From: Trichobilharzia szidati
Lineage: Eukaryota; Platyhelminthes; Trematoda; Strigeidida; Schistosomatidae
Direction: 5' to 3'
DNA: 64,000 nucleotides
NCBI GenBank assembly: GCA_944472155.2
Contig: OX235279.1
Span: 116,986,110 to 117,050,109, forward strand
A program made the translations under genes and the position numbers. Shown here one piece after another: positions 1-10,439 of the stretch (position 1 is the stretch's first letter; each line of letters opens with the position of its first letter). Below the pieces are notes generated by a model. It was not told the origin of the DNA, ran no database searches, and was given only the letters and a program-made list of their open reading frames with translations.

Positions 1-185
1 TGGAACATAAATTTTTCAGTAGCAGTGGTGTTGTTTTCATGGGATGAGGTTGCTAGACACATGCCCAGTCCATCCTCTTTACTGAAATTACTGACAGATA
101 AGGAAGGTTCAGGAGTGTGTCAGCTGGGAATTGAACTCGGACCATGTGGGTAGTTGGCAAGCATACTGTCACTGAACCACCGACT
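1..185 (-). repeat. tRNA-derived SINE, tail type A, cut by window edge
   Basis: This stretch matches, in reverse, the SINE at 2460-2695. It has the tail with the gggatgaggttgctag segment and a B-box-like gaattgaactcgg near 130. The tRNA-like head lies at the right end (about 110-185). The left side is cut by the window edge, so the 3' end cannot be judged. It is probably a schistosome Sm-alpha-like SINE. Confidence 0.7.
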
Positions 186-2447
186 TACTATCGCTTTAGT
201 AGTGAAGCGTTTCAGTGGCAATTAAAGTTCAGTCTTCACCCAGAGTTCAAACACAAATGTTTAATCCATATAATTAATATGATTTAATTTCAGATTAACC
301 TCCTTCAAAGGAGAGGTATTTATAACCTCGATGCCAGAAAGACAACAGAAGGTACAAAAGAAGTAAACAATATTTGTTTATAAAGGTTTTCAAAATACTG
401 TATGCATATATTGGTAAGTGCATAAAAAAATGCATAATGATTACAGGTAATATAAAAAAATAATCATGATATTAATAAACTGCTGACACAGCGGATTATT
501 GAGAGAATAATAATAGCAGTAGTACATCTATTTTTAGCATAATTCTGCTATCAAATCGAATGATGTGGAATGAACTGGAAGTAAACGAATATTAATTTGT
601 GTAATTTTGTATTTCCCGTTTACTGATAAAACTGAACCTAAATATTCAGTCTCCGTTGGTATGTTGGCTCTTAGTGTGGACGCTTCTACAGTGTCTGAAA
701 ATGGAGGATGACAAGTCCCAAATGGAAAGAAATGCGCGTTCTGAATTCCACCGCTAGTTATCATTCAACAAATAAAAAAACTAAATCCAAGTGCTTATTT
801 CTTACCTGTTAGGCGTATGGTGTGATTAGTATGTTTATAGGAAATAGACAGGTTGCTGATTAATCGTAGAAGAGATCACTATTAGCAATTCGTCTACTTC
901 TGGTGTATATAATCATTGGATAGTGCTATAAAGCTATTAATATAATTTCGTGTGGATTTGGCATGCAAATCCTCTGAATAATATAATTAGGTTAGCTAGA
1001 TAGACATCGATGAAGTATTAAAGTGAGTAGTGACTTGAAAAAGTCATCTGTGGAATATAAGCTCGCCGGTCGAGAATAATTCAGTGCTTATAAGTCCTAA
1101 ATGAAGGTGGATTAACCTGTTGGCCTGTATGTAAACTAAACACCGTAGTAATGTACTGATGTTTTCCTTCTATAAATATACCGCACTTTTAATCGTTCCC
1201 TCTCTGTACATTTTTTCTAGAGATGCCAGATCAAACGTAAAATGCTGCCTGACGAGTTTTACAAGTAAACAGAAAACGTTAGAACAGTCTCTATAGTATT
1301 TAATTCTGTATGCAGTAAAGTATAAAATGAATCAAATTTAACAGTCAACTGACAGAGGGCTCCAAAATGCATTCAACTTACACGAGCAAAGTGTAAGCGT
1401 ACACCGTAGAATTCAATTTTTCTAGCTGTGTCCAGTAGGGCGAAATCCGCTTCTGTTGGGGATAAACCACTATTTGCAGAAGAAAAAATAAAGTAGCCGG
1501 AAAATTCACATAAATAGATGGTGAAATAACTGAAGCAAAGCTAGCAGATGCCTATTACACTTGACCCTTAATACTTGTAATGCGCGTATTAAACGAAACG
1601 GCGTTAATAATCAAAAAACAACTCTTTTTTTACTAATTGAATTCCTGTAAAAAAGCATACTTTCATCATCCTAATCTTTTATTATGCCTAAAAACACTGA
1701 AAGATTTTTAGTTCTATTTTCAAATGCGTAAATTTCAGTGAAAAGCTCTTTCCAGTAGGCTATTTTCGTTTCACAGTTTAAATATCAATAAAATTTTCGC
1801 TTTTAGTTTCTGAAACACACCGAGTGATACAAAGTTTTATTCTTTGAGTGTACACAGAGTCAGGAACTGTCTTAGCACGACTGTATACATTACATTCACA
1901 CAGACAGTGAGGCTGCCTACGAAATAAGTATTAGCAGATCCGTTTATTTATTGTAATAAAGAAAATTAGTCTACTATGTTTTATATTGTGGCTGACCGAA
2001 TTGTCAAGAATTGTAGGTTGGAGGCATTTAATTAGTATTAAAGTGGATTTCGTCACTTACTTGTAATTCTTTCTTTTCCACCACAGATGTTAATCATCAG
2101 CTTAATTAGGTAACGTATGCAGATATTTTGCATATCAATAATAAAATATCATGAAGCTGTGCTCTGCTGACAGGAAGCGACGAAATAATATGATACCATA
2201 TTATCCTGCTCAATTTATTGTTTTTGTTCCTGTCAAGTCCACCAGGAGCAAATATAATGTGTGAATAGTCAGTTCCTAATGATTCTAAGCTTTTGTTTGC
2301 TTAACTCTTAAAATATTTCTAAAACTCAAAAAGTTGTTTACTAAATACAAAACACTTGCTGATGTCACGCTTTTTAACATGTAACTCTTAATTTTCATTA
2401 CTGATTATTTACAATACTTAGATAAGTTTCCTTAAAAAAAAAAATTT
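186..2447. other. AT-rich non-coding stretch, probably intron of the FERM gene
   Basis: No recognisable gene or repeat was found. A 76-codon minus-strand frame at 534-764 follows an acceptor-like ...taactag and lies downstream of the FERM exons on the same strand, so a coding exon there is possible. The translation resembles no FERM F3 lobe and no other family I know. I searched this stretch for the third FERM lobe and did not find it. Confidence 0.4.
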
Positions 2448-2707
2448 ACATGAGTAGAGGGTGCGTCGGTGGAATAGTGGTTAGGACGCTCGCCGACCAT
2501 GCATATGGCTCGGGGTTCGATTCTCGGCCGACACACTCCTTACCTCGCTAAGCCAGAAATAATGCTGGTGAAGTGGAAAGGCTGGGCATGAGGCTAGCGA
2601 CCCCATCCTGTAAAATAAACACTGCTACAGAAACTTCAAGCCACTAGCTTGATGCCCTATGTTCCACTGGGGAACGTGAAGGAAACAAAAAAAAAACATC
2701 AGTAGAG
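2448..2707 (+). repeat. Complete SINE, tail type A, with target-site duplication
   Basis: The body at 2460-2695 starts with a tRNA-like head: A-box region ggtggaatagtgg near 2470 and B box ggttcgattc at 2514-2523. A family tail follows, ending in an A-run just before 2696. The flanks are acatgagtagag (2448-2459) and acatcagtagag (2696-2707), a 12-bp target-site duplication with one mismatch. This supports LINE-mediated insertion and fixes both ends of the element. It lies in the FERM gene, downstream of the 2834-2957 exon. Confidence 0.88.
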
Positions 2708-2833
2708 CATTGTGACCAGAGTTATAGAAAGTTTCAAGCAATGTTAAGGCACAAACTAACTCCTTTTTTATTACTAATCTGAGACAAAAAAAAGAAATAT
2801 TATGATTCAAATTAATCATAGGTTTTATCTTAC

Positions 2834-2957
2834 ACATGAGCTTTGTGGAACTCTCTAACTCGACGTAAACGTTCGTCAGTAGGTTCATGCAGTAACTTCA
2901 ATGGTTTTAAATAGGCAATTGTTCTGTATTCTTCATGAATAAAATCTCCTATTTCAG
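2834..2957 (-). CDS. FERM-domain protein, exon (F2 lobe)
   Basis: This is an internal exon of 124 nt. The acceptor is ...aaaatatag before 2957 and the donor is gtaag after 2834. Its first two bases complete an Ala codon begun in the 5366-5463 exon. It encodes AEIGDFIHEEY, then YLKPLKLL, then a helix ending FHKAHV. That order matches the second half of a FERM F2 lobe, where the usual text is SEIGDY...EFHQKHVGQTP. The last codon is split, and the missing base would give the usual Gly that follows. FERM proteins link membrane proteins to cortical actin. The EFHxKH pattern is closest to FARP/FRMD7 proteins as I recall them, and the subfamily is inference. The following F3-lobe exon was not found and probably lies left of the window. 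Confidence 0.9.
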
Positions 2958-3241
2958 CTATATTTTTCAACAGTAAAAAATGAAAAAAATAGAAAAGTTA
3001 CACTGAAATGTATTTATTGCTATGTAGTATGTAAACTGAAACTCTAAAGTCCACATTACATCAGAAAAAGAATTTCGCTGATTCCACTAGTGTAAATTTA
3101 AACAGGTTGTTGAAGAAACCATACGGCTATTTCCCTTGACAAATTTGAACAAAGCATGAAGGACACATTATACAGCTCATTATTTCTAAAGTTTAAAGTT
3201 GATTGGCCTTATTGTTTCAATTTACAATTACTTCTTATTCT

Positions 3242-4266
3242 AATGTAACATCAAACACGACCTAAACAAACTGGTTAGCTCTCACGAGGTGTGTGACATA
3301 GATGGCACTGAAATAAAAACCAAGTCGGAAAGTAAATACCTAGGCGTCATTCTATCTGCTGATCTCTCCTGGTCACCTCATAACTTGACGATTTCTAAGA
3401 AAATATTCCGTCCTACCTTCTACATCAAGAAGTTAAGACATTCTGGAATAACCCAACCCTTATTCCTACAATTCGTTAACTCTCGCATTCTGCCTATTAT
3501 TCTCCATTGTTCCCCTTAGTTTTTCCCGGGCTATTGAAGAAAGACTATAACATATTACGCAGGATGTTAAAGGTTGTCAGCAGGGTAAGCAACGTGCCAC
3601 TTAACCAGCTTGTTAATATTCTGGTCGACAGGCACTTGGACTCATGTGAAAAATAGGCCAAATCAATTTTATCTAACTCACACCATCCTCTTCACTCACA
3701 ACTCTCCCCTTGCATCTCATCAGGCAAAACCAGAAGCCTATATAGAAAGCTATAGGCTCGTAACAGCAAGTACGAAAACTCAACCATACCCTACTTAGCT
3801 CGGGTTCTATGCGATAAAGAAAGCATTAGGCGTGAAACATAACTTATTAAATAGTCGGTAGAACAATTTGGATCTCGTCTTTCCAACTCATATCATTTAT
3901 AGGTACAACATTTTCTTTCTTTCTTTTCCTTTTCTCTTCTTTTGTTTCTCTTTACCTTACAAACTCTACTTAAAATACTATTCTTCGCTCTTTCATACTC
4001 TGTATATCTCGACCTATTTGTTACCGCTTACGCCAGTAAATATGCTAGTGTCTACTTTTCTAACACCTTCAAACACTGTTCAACTTAGGCTTTGCTACCA
4101 ATATGCTAATATGTTGTCAAAACTAACTGAGATTACTTTTAATCTATGTAGAACTTTATTTATTGATAATGTACTAATTGGATGCAATACTTCAGTGAAA
4201 TGCTGAGAATTCCATTCTGTATCACAAGTACTGTTTTGGAATAAAGCAAATTATTATCATTATTAA
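3242..4266 (+). mobile_element. CR1-like non-LTR retrotransposon, 5'-truncated copy
   Basis: Conceptual translation from about 3288 gives the C-terminal part of a reverse transcriptase. It has the KYLGVILSADLSWSPH block (thumb region), then FVNSRILPIILHCSP, followed by a frameshift into NQLVNILVDRHL. A stretch of 3' UTR follows, ending in an ATTATCATTATTA-type tail at about 4250-4266. A second copy lies in reverse at 39604-40720 and extends further 5'. The coding region is broken by stops and shifts, so the copy is dead. It sits in the FERM gene intron. Confidence 0.85.
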
Positions 4267-5365
4267 AACTTAATTAGAGCCAAAGACTCTTGAAGATATT
4301 ATCAGAAATATGAAAATTAAGTTAAGAACATAAATAAAATCTACAGGACTATACAATTCTGAAATTGAGACTTGGTTTATTTCAATGATTGTTTTTATGC
4401 TACTCATAAGTAGTCCGCTTATCAATGCCATCAAAAGTAATTCTTTATTTTAATAATTTTGATTTCTTGTTGATATTTTTCGATCACATCTCTCCACCTA
4501 ATATAAACTAGTCTTAGAAAATAGTTTTAATACTCGATTGGGGAAGGCGAGAAAGTCTTAGAAACACATTAAGAGTATATATGGTATCCAGTGGAGACGA
4601 TAGTTTCCTTAAATTAAATTCAAATAACCAGTACTTCTTGGTCAACACTAATTACAAACTTCAGTCTCAGTGGGTATCTGCAGACACCTAGTCCGAGACA
4701 CGCAAGTAAACTAAACAGCCATAATTTACCTACAGAGAAGGTTAGTAGAATCTTATCTCTCCATTTGGAACATCAGTGTAAGGACCTTAACAATGTATCA
4801 GTCCAACCCTGAAAACTGCTACTAATCTTCAACCAGGTGTTATCTCCCTTCTCCCAATGTAATTTTATGACAGTTCTTCTCAACTCTTGAATGTTTTTCT
4901 AAAATACGACGAATTGGAAGAATACACTTTTGTCTAATGCTCTACATTGATGAATGACTAATCAGGTATAGCAAAACAAATGTTTCTAATGGGAGAATTC
5001 TTTGGAACAGAAACATAAAGTAAAGCTTAGAAGAACAACAGGACGTCCAAACTCAGTATTCAGTGATCCAGACTTAAATATCGAGGGGATAGTAAGCTGC
5101 TTCAGGAACCCCCCTAATGCTTTGTTATAGCCAAAAGGAAATATGATTCAAAATCACTAGTATCACTAATTGCTTTTAGTAAACATTGTGGAATTGAAAA
5201 AAATTGTTGTGGACTATAAATTTGTTAGCAGAGTTCTAGGATAAAAATAAACCTGAAAGACCAGGCGTCATAAAAAATCCCCACCTATTAAATCTTCGAT
5301 AAAATTTGAGAAAAAAAGGCAGTACGTTTTGTTTTCTGGAAAGATGTAATGACAAAGGAGCTTAC
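4267..5365. other. Intron sequence, no gene seen
   Basis: AT-rich intron of the FERM gene between the exons at 2834-2957 and 5366-5463. I see no repeat family or coding pattern that recurs elsewhere in the window. Confidence 0.5.
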
Positions 5366-5463
5366 CTTGAACAATGTATGAGGCAAGTAGTGCAGCTGTA
5401 TTCTCACTGCATAATAAAGTACCTGTGACCAGGTCACGTTTTATTTGCAAGGCGAATAAATAC
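5366..5463 (-). CDS. FERM-domain protein, exon (F2 lobe start)
   Basis: This is an internal exon of 98 nt. The acceptor is ...atatttccag and the donor is g|gtaagctcc. It encodes YLFALQIKRDLVTGTLLC followed by SENTAALLASYIVQ, the signature of the first helices of the FERM F2 lobe (family pattern TRYLFxLQlKxDLxxGxLxC...). Its single leading base completes an Arg codon from the 9605-9726 exon. Its trailing base completes Ala in the 2834-2957 exon. Exact phase agreement on both sides, with no internal stop, makes this a real exon. The KRDL and TAALL residues favour a FARP/FRMD7-like protein over band 4.1 proper, which is inference. Confidence 0.94.
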
Positions 5464-5765
5464 CTGGAAATATAATTCAAGAAAATCAACAATAAATTTG
5501 TGTAGAAACTAATAGCAGACACATATAAGTAGTCCGACTTTAGATTCACTCCCACAGTACATATTTACAAAAACTTAGAGAGTCGAAATATGTGGAATTA
5601 GTAAATTAATATAGTCCTATCTTCGAATTTCTCAAGAAAATGACATGTACAGTCTAATGTTATTAAGGAAGAAAAAACAAGGTAGAATCACATTCTGCAC
5701 CTGTTAATTCAGTTGCAAGTAGGAACTTAAGCAAACACGTGACTACACAAGGTATATTTTTTCAT

Positions 5766-6212
5766 TTCTCTGCGTTCCTAGTGGAATATGGGGCTTCAAG
5801 CTAGAGACTTGAAGTTTCTGTAGCAGTGATGATTATTTTTTACAGGATGGGGTTGCTAGCCTCATAAAGTACAATTATATTTCAATGGCTTACACACAAT
5901 AATAAGTTTTGTTATTGATCATATTTCGAGCAAAATTACTGCCCGTGTTCACACCAATGTTGAAATTGTTTTGTTTTTTAATTCACACATTTATGATTTT
6001 CACTCATAAATATAGACCATCTTTTGTTCATTCTTTTTTGTGTATTCAGAATTATATTGTAGGTTGTTGACAGTTGTACTGAGTCATGCCCAACCTTCCC
6101 TCTTTACCAGTCTTACTACTGGCTTAGCGAGGTAAAGAAGTGCATCGACTGAGGATCGTACCCCAGACCACCTGCGTGGTCGGCGAGCACTCTACCTCTG
6201 TGCAACCGACGC
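5766..6212 (-). repeat. SINE, tail type A, split by a 219-bp insertion
   Basis: The right part (6084-6212) has the tRNA-like head in reverse, ending caaccgacgca. The left part (5766-5864) has the family tail with gtggaatatggggcttcaagc. The family's continuous text gctagcctcatgccc is interrupted after ctca at 5864 and resumes at tcatgcc (6084). The intervening 5865-6083 belongs to no other SINE copy in the window. Confidence 0.8.
5865..6083. mobile_element. Small nested insertion inside a SINE (MITE-like?)
   Basis: About 219 bp interrupts the SINE tail. The flanks share TCA(T), at 5862-5865 on the left and 6084-6087 on the right. The insert begins taaagtaca and ends tgtactgag, so agtaca/tgtact form a short inverted terminus. 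There is no coding potential. A short non-autonomous DNA transposon is possible, but the duplication of 3-4 bp is too short to name a superfamily. Confidence 0.5.
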
Positions 6213-6789
6213 ATATTTTTGATAAACATCTAAAAATAACCACAGAAACAGGAATGACGTCATATTTCATTACTTATTTTGTTGACGATCAGCATCGAAA
6301 TTAATTCGGCAGACAACAGCAAATAATTCTAATGATTTTCTCAAAACCTTTCCTGCTTTCACTTATCTAACCATTGCATCTTTTGCCTTAGGCATATTAC
6401 GTATGTGATCATCCGGATGTGTCAGTCTCACCTGAAAAAATACTACCAGTTGCATGAAATAACTAATATTGCCCAAAAGAAGCTTAAGACAGTTCAACAG
6501 ACTCGAAGAAAAATTCCCTTTAGGACACAAAAAGAAAATCAAAACACTGATTCATTGAAGAGTCTCCTTTCAACAAATTTATTATAATGTGAATTGTGAG
6601 AAAATAGTAGTTGATTATGTACTTTATAAGATAATTCATGAAGTGTATTTAAAAGGGAGTGTGTAGAAATAGTAGTATTAGTAAGCAATTAAATCACTAA
6701 GCGACAAGGTGATAATTATGACAAGATAACACTGCAAAATTTCTATTGAATTAAAGAAGTAAAGGTGATGACTAACATAATACCGGGAA

Positions 6790-7420
6790 TTGTTCACAGT
6801 GAAAATAATTACACCAGTAAAAACGACTAGCACCAATCACTTTCATCGGAAGAAACTTAAAAGAGATTACTTCCTTCACTTGTCTAGGAAACATCCTTTC
6901 AACTACAGACAGAACGGATGAAGATGTCAAAGCCAGAATCGGGAAGGTAAGGTTCATCTTAAACACTCTGAAATCTTCTGCCCTCAGCGCAAAGAACAAA
7001 ATTTGGTCAGTCAAATCTTCTATATGGGTCATATACTTGGCTAGGGCGTAACTGAAAGAATTTCCAACAAGTTGCAGACTTTTATCAACAACTGTTTTCG
7101 CTCCGTAATATAGATCAAATGGCCAGAACTTAACGATCAACAAATATGTTGGAGAAAATGAAGATGGACTGTGTATATACTGAGGAGACCGTTGGTTGAC
7201 GTCACGTGCCAGGCCATTGCTCAAGTGGAGCCTGAATGGGAAACGACGAGTGGGACATCTAAGCGGGACATGGAGGAGATCTTGAGATGAGGAAATTAAA
7301 GACTGTGGGCAAACGTGGAGCCAACTTAAGAGGACCGCAAAATACAGGGCGAAATCGAGACGTACTGTTGAAGCCCACTCTGAACCCAAAGGAACAATAG
7401 TAATAATAATAATAATAATT
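6790..7420 (+). mobile_element. RTE-like non-LTR retrotransposon, 3' fragment with TAA tail
   Basis: Plus-strand translation, with several stops, follows the C-terminal part of the endonuclease/reverse transcriptase common in flukes and molluscs. The blocks are ITSFTCLGNILSTTDRTDED with KARIGKV, then TLKSSALSAKNKI, then SGTWRRS, and an end near VEAHSEPKGT. A (TAA)n tail follows at about 7397-7419, as is usual for RTE-type elements. Related fragments lie at 8905-9470, 18960-19880 and 32290-33310. It is a dead copy in the FERM gene intron. Confidence 0.82.
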
Positions 7421-7559
7421 GTGATTTCAATAATATATTAAATTCATTTAATGGCTTCCATCCAGTGCTAAAACTGACACTTGAGGTGAAAACGAATTTA
7501 ATGTACATCTTAATGATTTGAAACTGAAAAGAAAGATTGATGGAATCATCATGAGATAG

Positions 7560-7940
7560 ATTTATAGAAAGCTGTCATGGAATGGTAAGCTACTGGTCGG
7601 AAAATAAACCTGATTCGATCACTTGCTACTGGCATTAAGAGCACATGTAGTGTTGATGTTGTACAGAAAAAATTAAATATTCTGAGCAAAATCCTGGCCG
7701 AAAATGGATATCTAGCAGGCTTTATTGACAAAAATATACACTGAGAACCAGTGAAATATGATTTGATGTGTTTCCAAGGAAGTGCTACATTTGAACATTG
7801 GACAAAAAGGTAGCCTAATTGTTGACATCTTTAAATGAAGGACCCCTAAAAAGGACATTCGCTGAGACATCATTTGGAGTAGTGATTTCCAGTCCACCAT
7901 TTTTACTTGATAACTTGACGGACGAGATTTAAACTTTATA
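7560..7940 (+). mobile_element. Penelope-like element fragment (linker region)
   Basis: With frame changes, the translation gives IATGIKSTCSVDVVQKK, then NILSKILAENGYLAGFID. This resembles the region after the reverse transcriptase of Penelope-like elements, whose family pattern is L...L..NGYP..FI. A tail module shared with other Penelope fragments here follows at 8150-8360. It is too decayed to define ends. Confidence 0.55.
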
Positions 7941-8149
7941 TATCTACCAGTTCATTTACTTCTGTGGAGCTAGGTATATCAGTCATCTGCACAGGCTTTT
8001 CCAAAAGATTGCAAGAACACTATTCTGTTTTGCTATATAAAGGTGGAAGTGGAGCTAGTGTGCCCACTAGTAAGAAGGTCCATAAGTGGACAAAGAGTTA
8101 TTCTCATTTTTTCCATTAAAAAAGAAGTGACACCTCTAACAAGTAGTCT

Positions 8150-8360
8150 ATGTGAAGCAGTTTGTTTTGGCATAAGAATAAAATTTGAGCACTATGATAT
8201 AGTATAATTGCATCATAGAGTAAATTTGTTTGCCAAAAACACATAGTGATACAGTATTATTTACTCATGGCATCTAGAGAATATTTTATAGCTTATAAAC
8301 AAATTGTGCCCGAAACGTCATCAATGAATAATACGGTATCACTGTGTGATTTTGTCGAAC
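8150..8360 (+). repeat. Penelope-associated terminal module
   Basis: Contains caaattgtgcccgaaacgtc, followed by a cactgtgtgat segment. The same arrangement recurs at 16615-16705, 27930-28060, 35395-35530 (reverse), 60060-60160 (reverse) and 63575-63680. Two of those copies are joined directly to Penelope coding remnants, so this is probably that element's terminal repeat or 3' UTR. The 115-codon frame at 8246-8593 overlaps it and is treated as chance. Confidence 0.6.
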
Positions 8361-8904
8361 AAATTTACCCTATGATGAAGCAGTTTTTGTCAAAAACGCC
8401 AGAAACCAATTATGCGCATAATAATACGAATTTGGCAATATGCCAACAACCCGATGATGGATTGAGACTAAAACAAATATTGGTCATGTTGATTATGCTA
8501 CAAGCCTTCAAACGAAACTCAAAAGCTCTTGTTTTCCCATTTCTAACAAGTTATATCGCAGATCGACTTTCATGCAATATAATTATTGAGTAAATATCAT
8601 CGCATACGAGTTAAATCACCTTTACTTAGACAAACAAGTTAGACAAGTCGACAAGAAATCGCTTAAATTTCACAAATATCAGCTGGGAAAATTCTCGTCA
8701 GCCTACTCAACAAACAAATACTTTTTTCACACAAATAATCTAAACAACTCAATAAGTCTTTTAATCACCGAACAAATCTTAAGTATATATACCGCAAGCT
8801 TAACAAACTGCATTCATACTCAGAATAGTATAATCAACCAAGTTAGGCAGTATACCTGAAATTTTTAATACAATTAAAGCATTGGCCGTCTCTCTCACTT
8901 ACTT

Positions 8905-9470
8905 GAGCAGCAATGTCTCCACTACGGACCATACGGATGAGGATGTCAAAAGCAGCCAGGATCGGAACATCAAGATAGGTGTTCATTACTCTGAAACTGG
9001 AGTCCAGATCTACGACACTTCACACAAAGGAAAAGATACCAGTTTTCAAAACTAATATTAAGTCACTGCTTCTACATGATTCAATGACTTAGTGGGTGTG
9101 TTACCGAAGGCATTTCCAACAGGCTGCCGCAGACTTTCATCTACATCTGCTGTCACTCGATAGTGAATATTAGATGGCCACCGGGAAAAGATAAGCAACA
9201 AGGAAGTCTGAAAGGCGGAGAACATGCTAAGAACCTATTGCTCAGCAAATATGCTGAAGAAAATGCAGATGGATCAATTGGATACACTCTGAGGAGGCTT
9301 TCAAAAAAACATCACACCCGGATGGAAAGTAACGAACAGTACGTCGCAGGTTGAAATGGACAAGGAAATGGAAGCTTATGGTCATACGTGAGTGGAAGGG
9401 AACAGAAGGGAATAGAGATGTTCCTTTGGTCCATTCTGGACTCAAGGAACAGATAATATGATAATACAGC
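8905..9470 (+). mobile_element. RTE-like non-LTR fragment, heavily decayed
   Basis: The translated blocks TTDHTDEDVKS, FPTGCRRLSSTS, NIRWPPGKDK, SIGYTLRR and QVEMDKEMEAYG follow the same reverse-transcriptase C-terminus as the copy at 6790-7420, but with many stops and indels. No tail is clear. It lies in the intron just downstream of the 9605-9726 FERM exon. Confidence 0.75.
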
Positions 9471-9604
9471 CTTGACTAAGGAGTCATCTAGATAAGAAGA
9501 TTTATTGACTGAAGAAGCATTTTTTACATAAGGTTAATGATGGTATAATAAAGAAACGATATCGGTGACTATTATAAAAATGAAACATTGTTTTTGAAAC
9601 TGAC

Positions 9605-9726
9605 CGTGTATATGCTTCTTCGAGTAGATTCGGATGAGGTGTATAGAATTTAACAGCGAATCGGTAGACAAACTCTCCATTGGCAGAATACTGTCGTGAA
9701 ACTGTTTTATTATGGTCTAACCAACA
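9605..9726 (-). CDS. FERM-domain protein, exon (end of F1, start of F2)
   Basis: This is an internal exon of 122 nt. The acceptor is ...ttctcatatag before 9726 and the donor is cg|gtcagt after 9605. It encodes CWLDHNKTVSRQ, then FVYRFAVKFYTPHPNLLEE and an end in AYTR. In FERM proteins the F1 lobe closes with WLD..K.i..Q, and the next strand is the F(x)VKFY.pdP..L.ee.TR motif, which is what is seen. It starts in phase 0 directly after the 23369-23473 exon, and its last two bases complete Arg with the 5366-5463 exon. The intron before it is about 13.6 kb. Confidence 0.95.
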
Positions 9727-10214
9727 CTATATGAGAATGTAAAGTAAATATAAAAGAAAAGTAAGAAAAAATGTATACTGCGAGATATTTCATAAATAAG
9801 TGATATATTCTATTCACTATCTGATAAGTACCATAATTTCTCTAAACACAATTCTACCATCTAAATGTTTCATTAGCGCTGATTGAATTGTAAACAGGAA
9901 ATAAAAGGAACAAACAAAGCAACTTGATTAATGATTTAATAACTAGAAAGATAACAACATTTTATTGAGGGAATATATAAAACTACCTCTTCTATGTGAG
10001 GTTTTGCACATGAGTTTTTTCTTAGGCATACCGCTCTTACTTTTACTGAAAGTGTATTCACTTGGTTAGGTCAATAATTGGGTTACCAATTCATAATCCC
10101 ACAAAGCCTGACTAAATATCAATAACTTCATACTGATTTAATTCTCACTAATGTCACATTTTAATAATAATGATGGGAAAAACTAAACAATGAACATTGT
10201 CAAGTAACTTTTTT

Positions 10215-10430
10215 CATTCCTTTGCTTTCCAAGTGAAACATACGGCTTCAAGCCCCAAGTTTTGAAGTTTCAGGAGCGGTGGTGTCTTCTTTACGGGTAG
10301 GGTTGTTAGCCTCACTGCCAACCTTCCTTATTTACCAGGCTTACTATCGGCTAAGTAAGGTTGAGGAGTGGTTCGGGTGGGAACGGAACCCAGATCACAC
10401 AGGTATTTGGTATTTGGACACACCAACGCA
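10215..10430 (-). repeat. SINE, tail type A, reverse copy
   Basis: The reverse copy begins with aagtgaaacatacggcttcaagc, continues through the gggttgttagcctcac segment, and has an inverted B-box-like ggaacggaaccc near 10383. Head and tail are in the same order as in the intact copy at 2460-2695. It is diverged, and no target-site duplication was found. Confidence 0.75.
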
Positions 10431-10439
10431 CTAACTAGT

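Noticed and set aside
2460..2535. tRNA gene
   Set aside because: A and B boxes are present, but the sequence continues into a SINE tail with an A-run and target-site duplication, and no full cloverleaf was found.
3868..4206. 112-codon Phe/Leu/Tyr-rich frame
   Set aside because: Lies in the 3' UTR of the CR1-like copy. The composition reflects T-rich DNA, and the frame is not kept in the inverted copy.
6772..7389. 205-codon minus-strand frame, one of the longest in the window
   Set aside because: It is the reverse complement of the RTE-like fragment read on the plus strand. Its text (for example RRFPFRLHLSNGLARDVNQ) mirrors that element, and similar antisense frames occur opposite the copy at 18960-19880.
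8246..8593. 115-codon plus-strand frame
   Set aside because: Overlaps a Penelope-associated terminal module, and the translation has no family resemblance.
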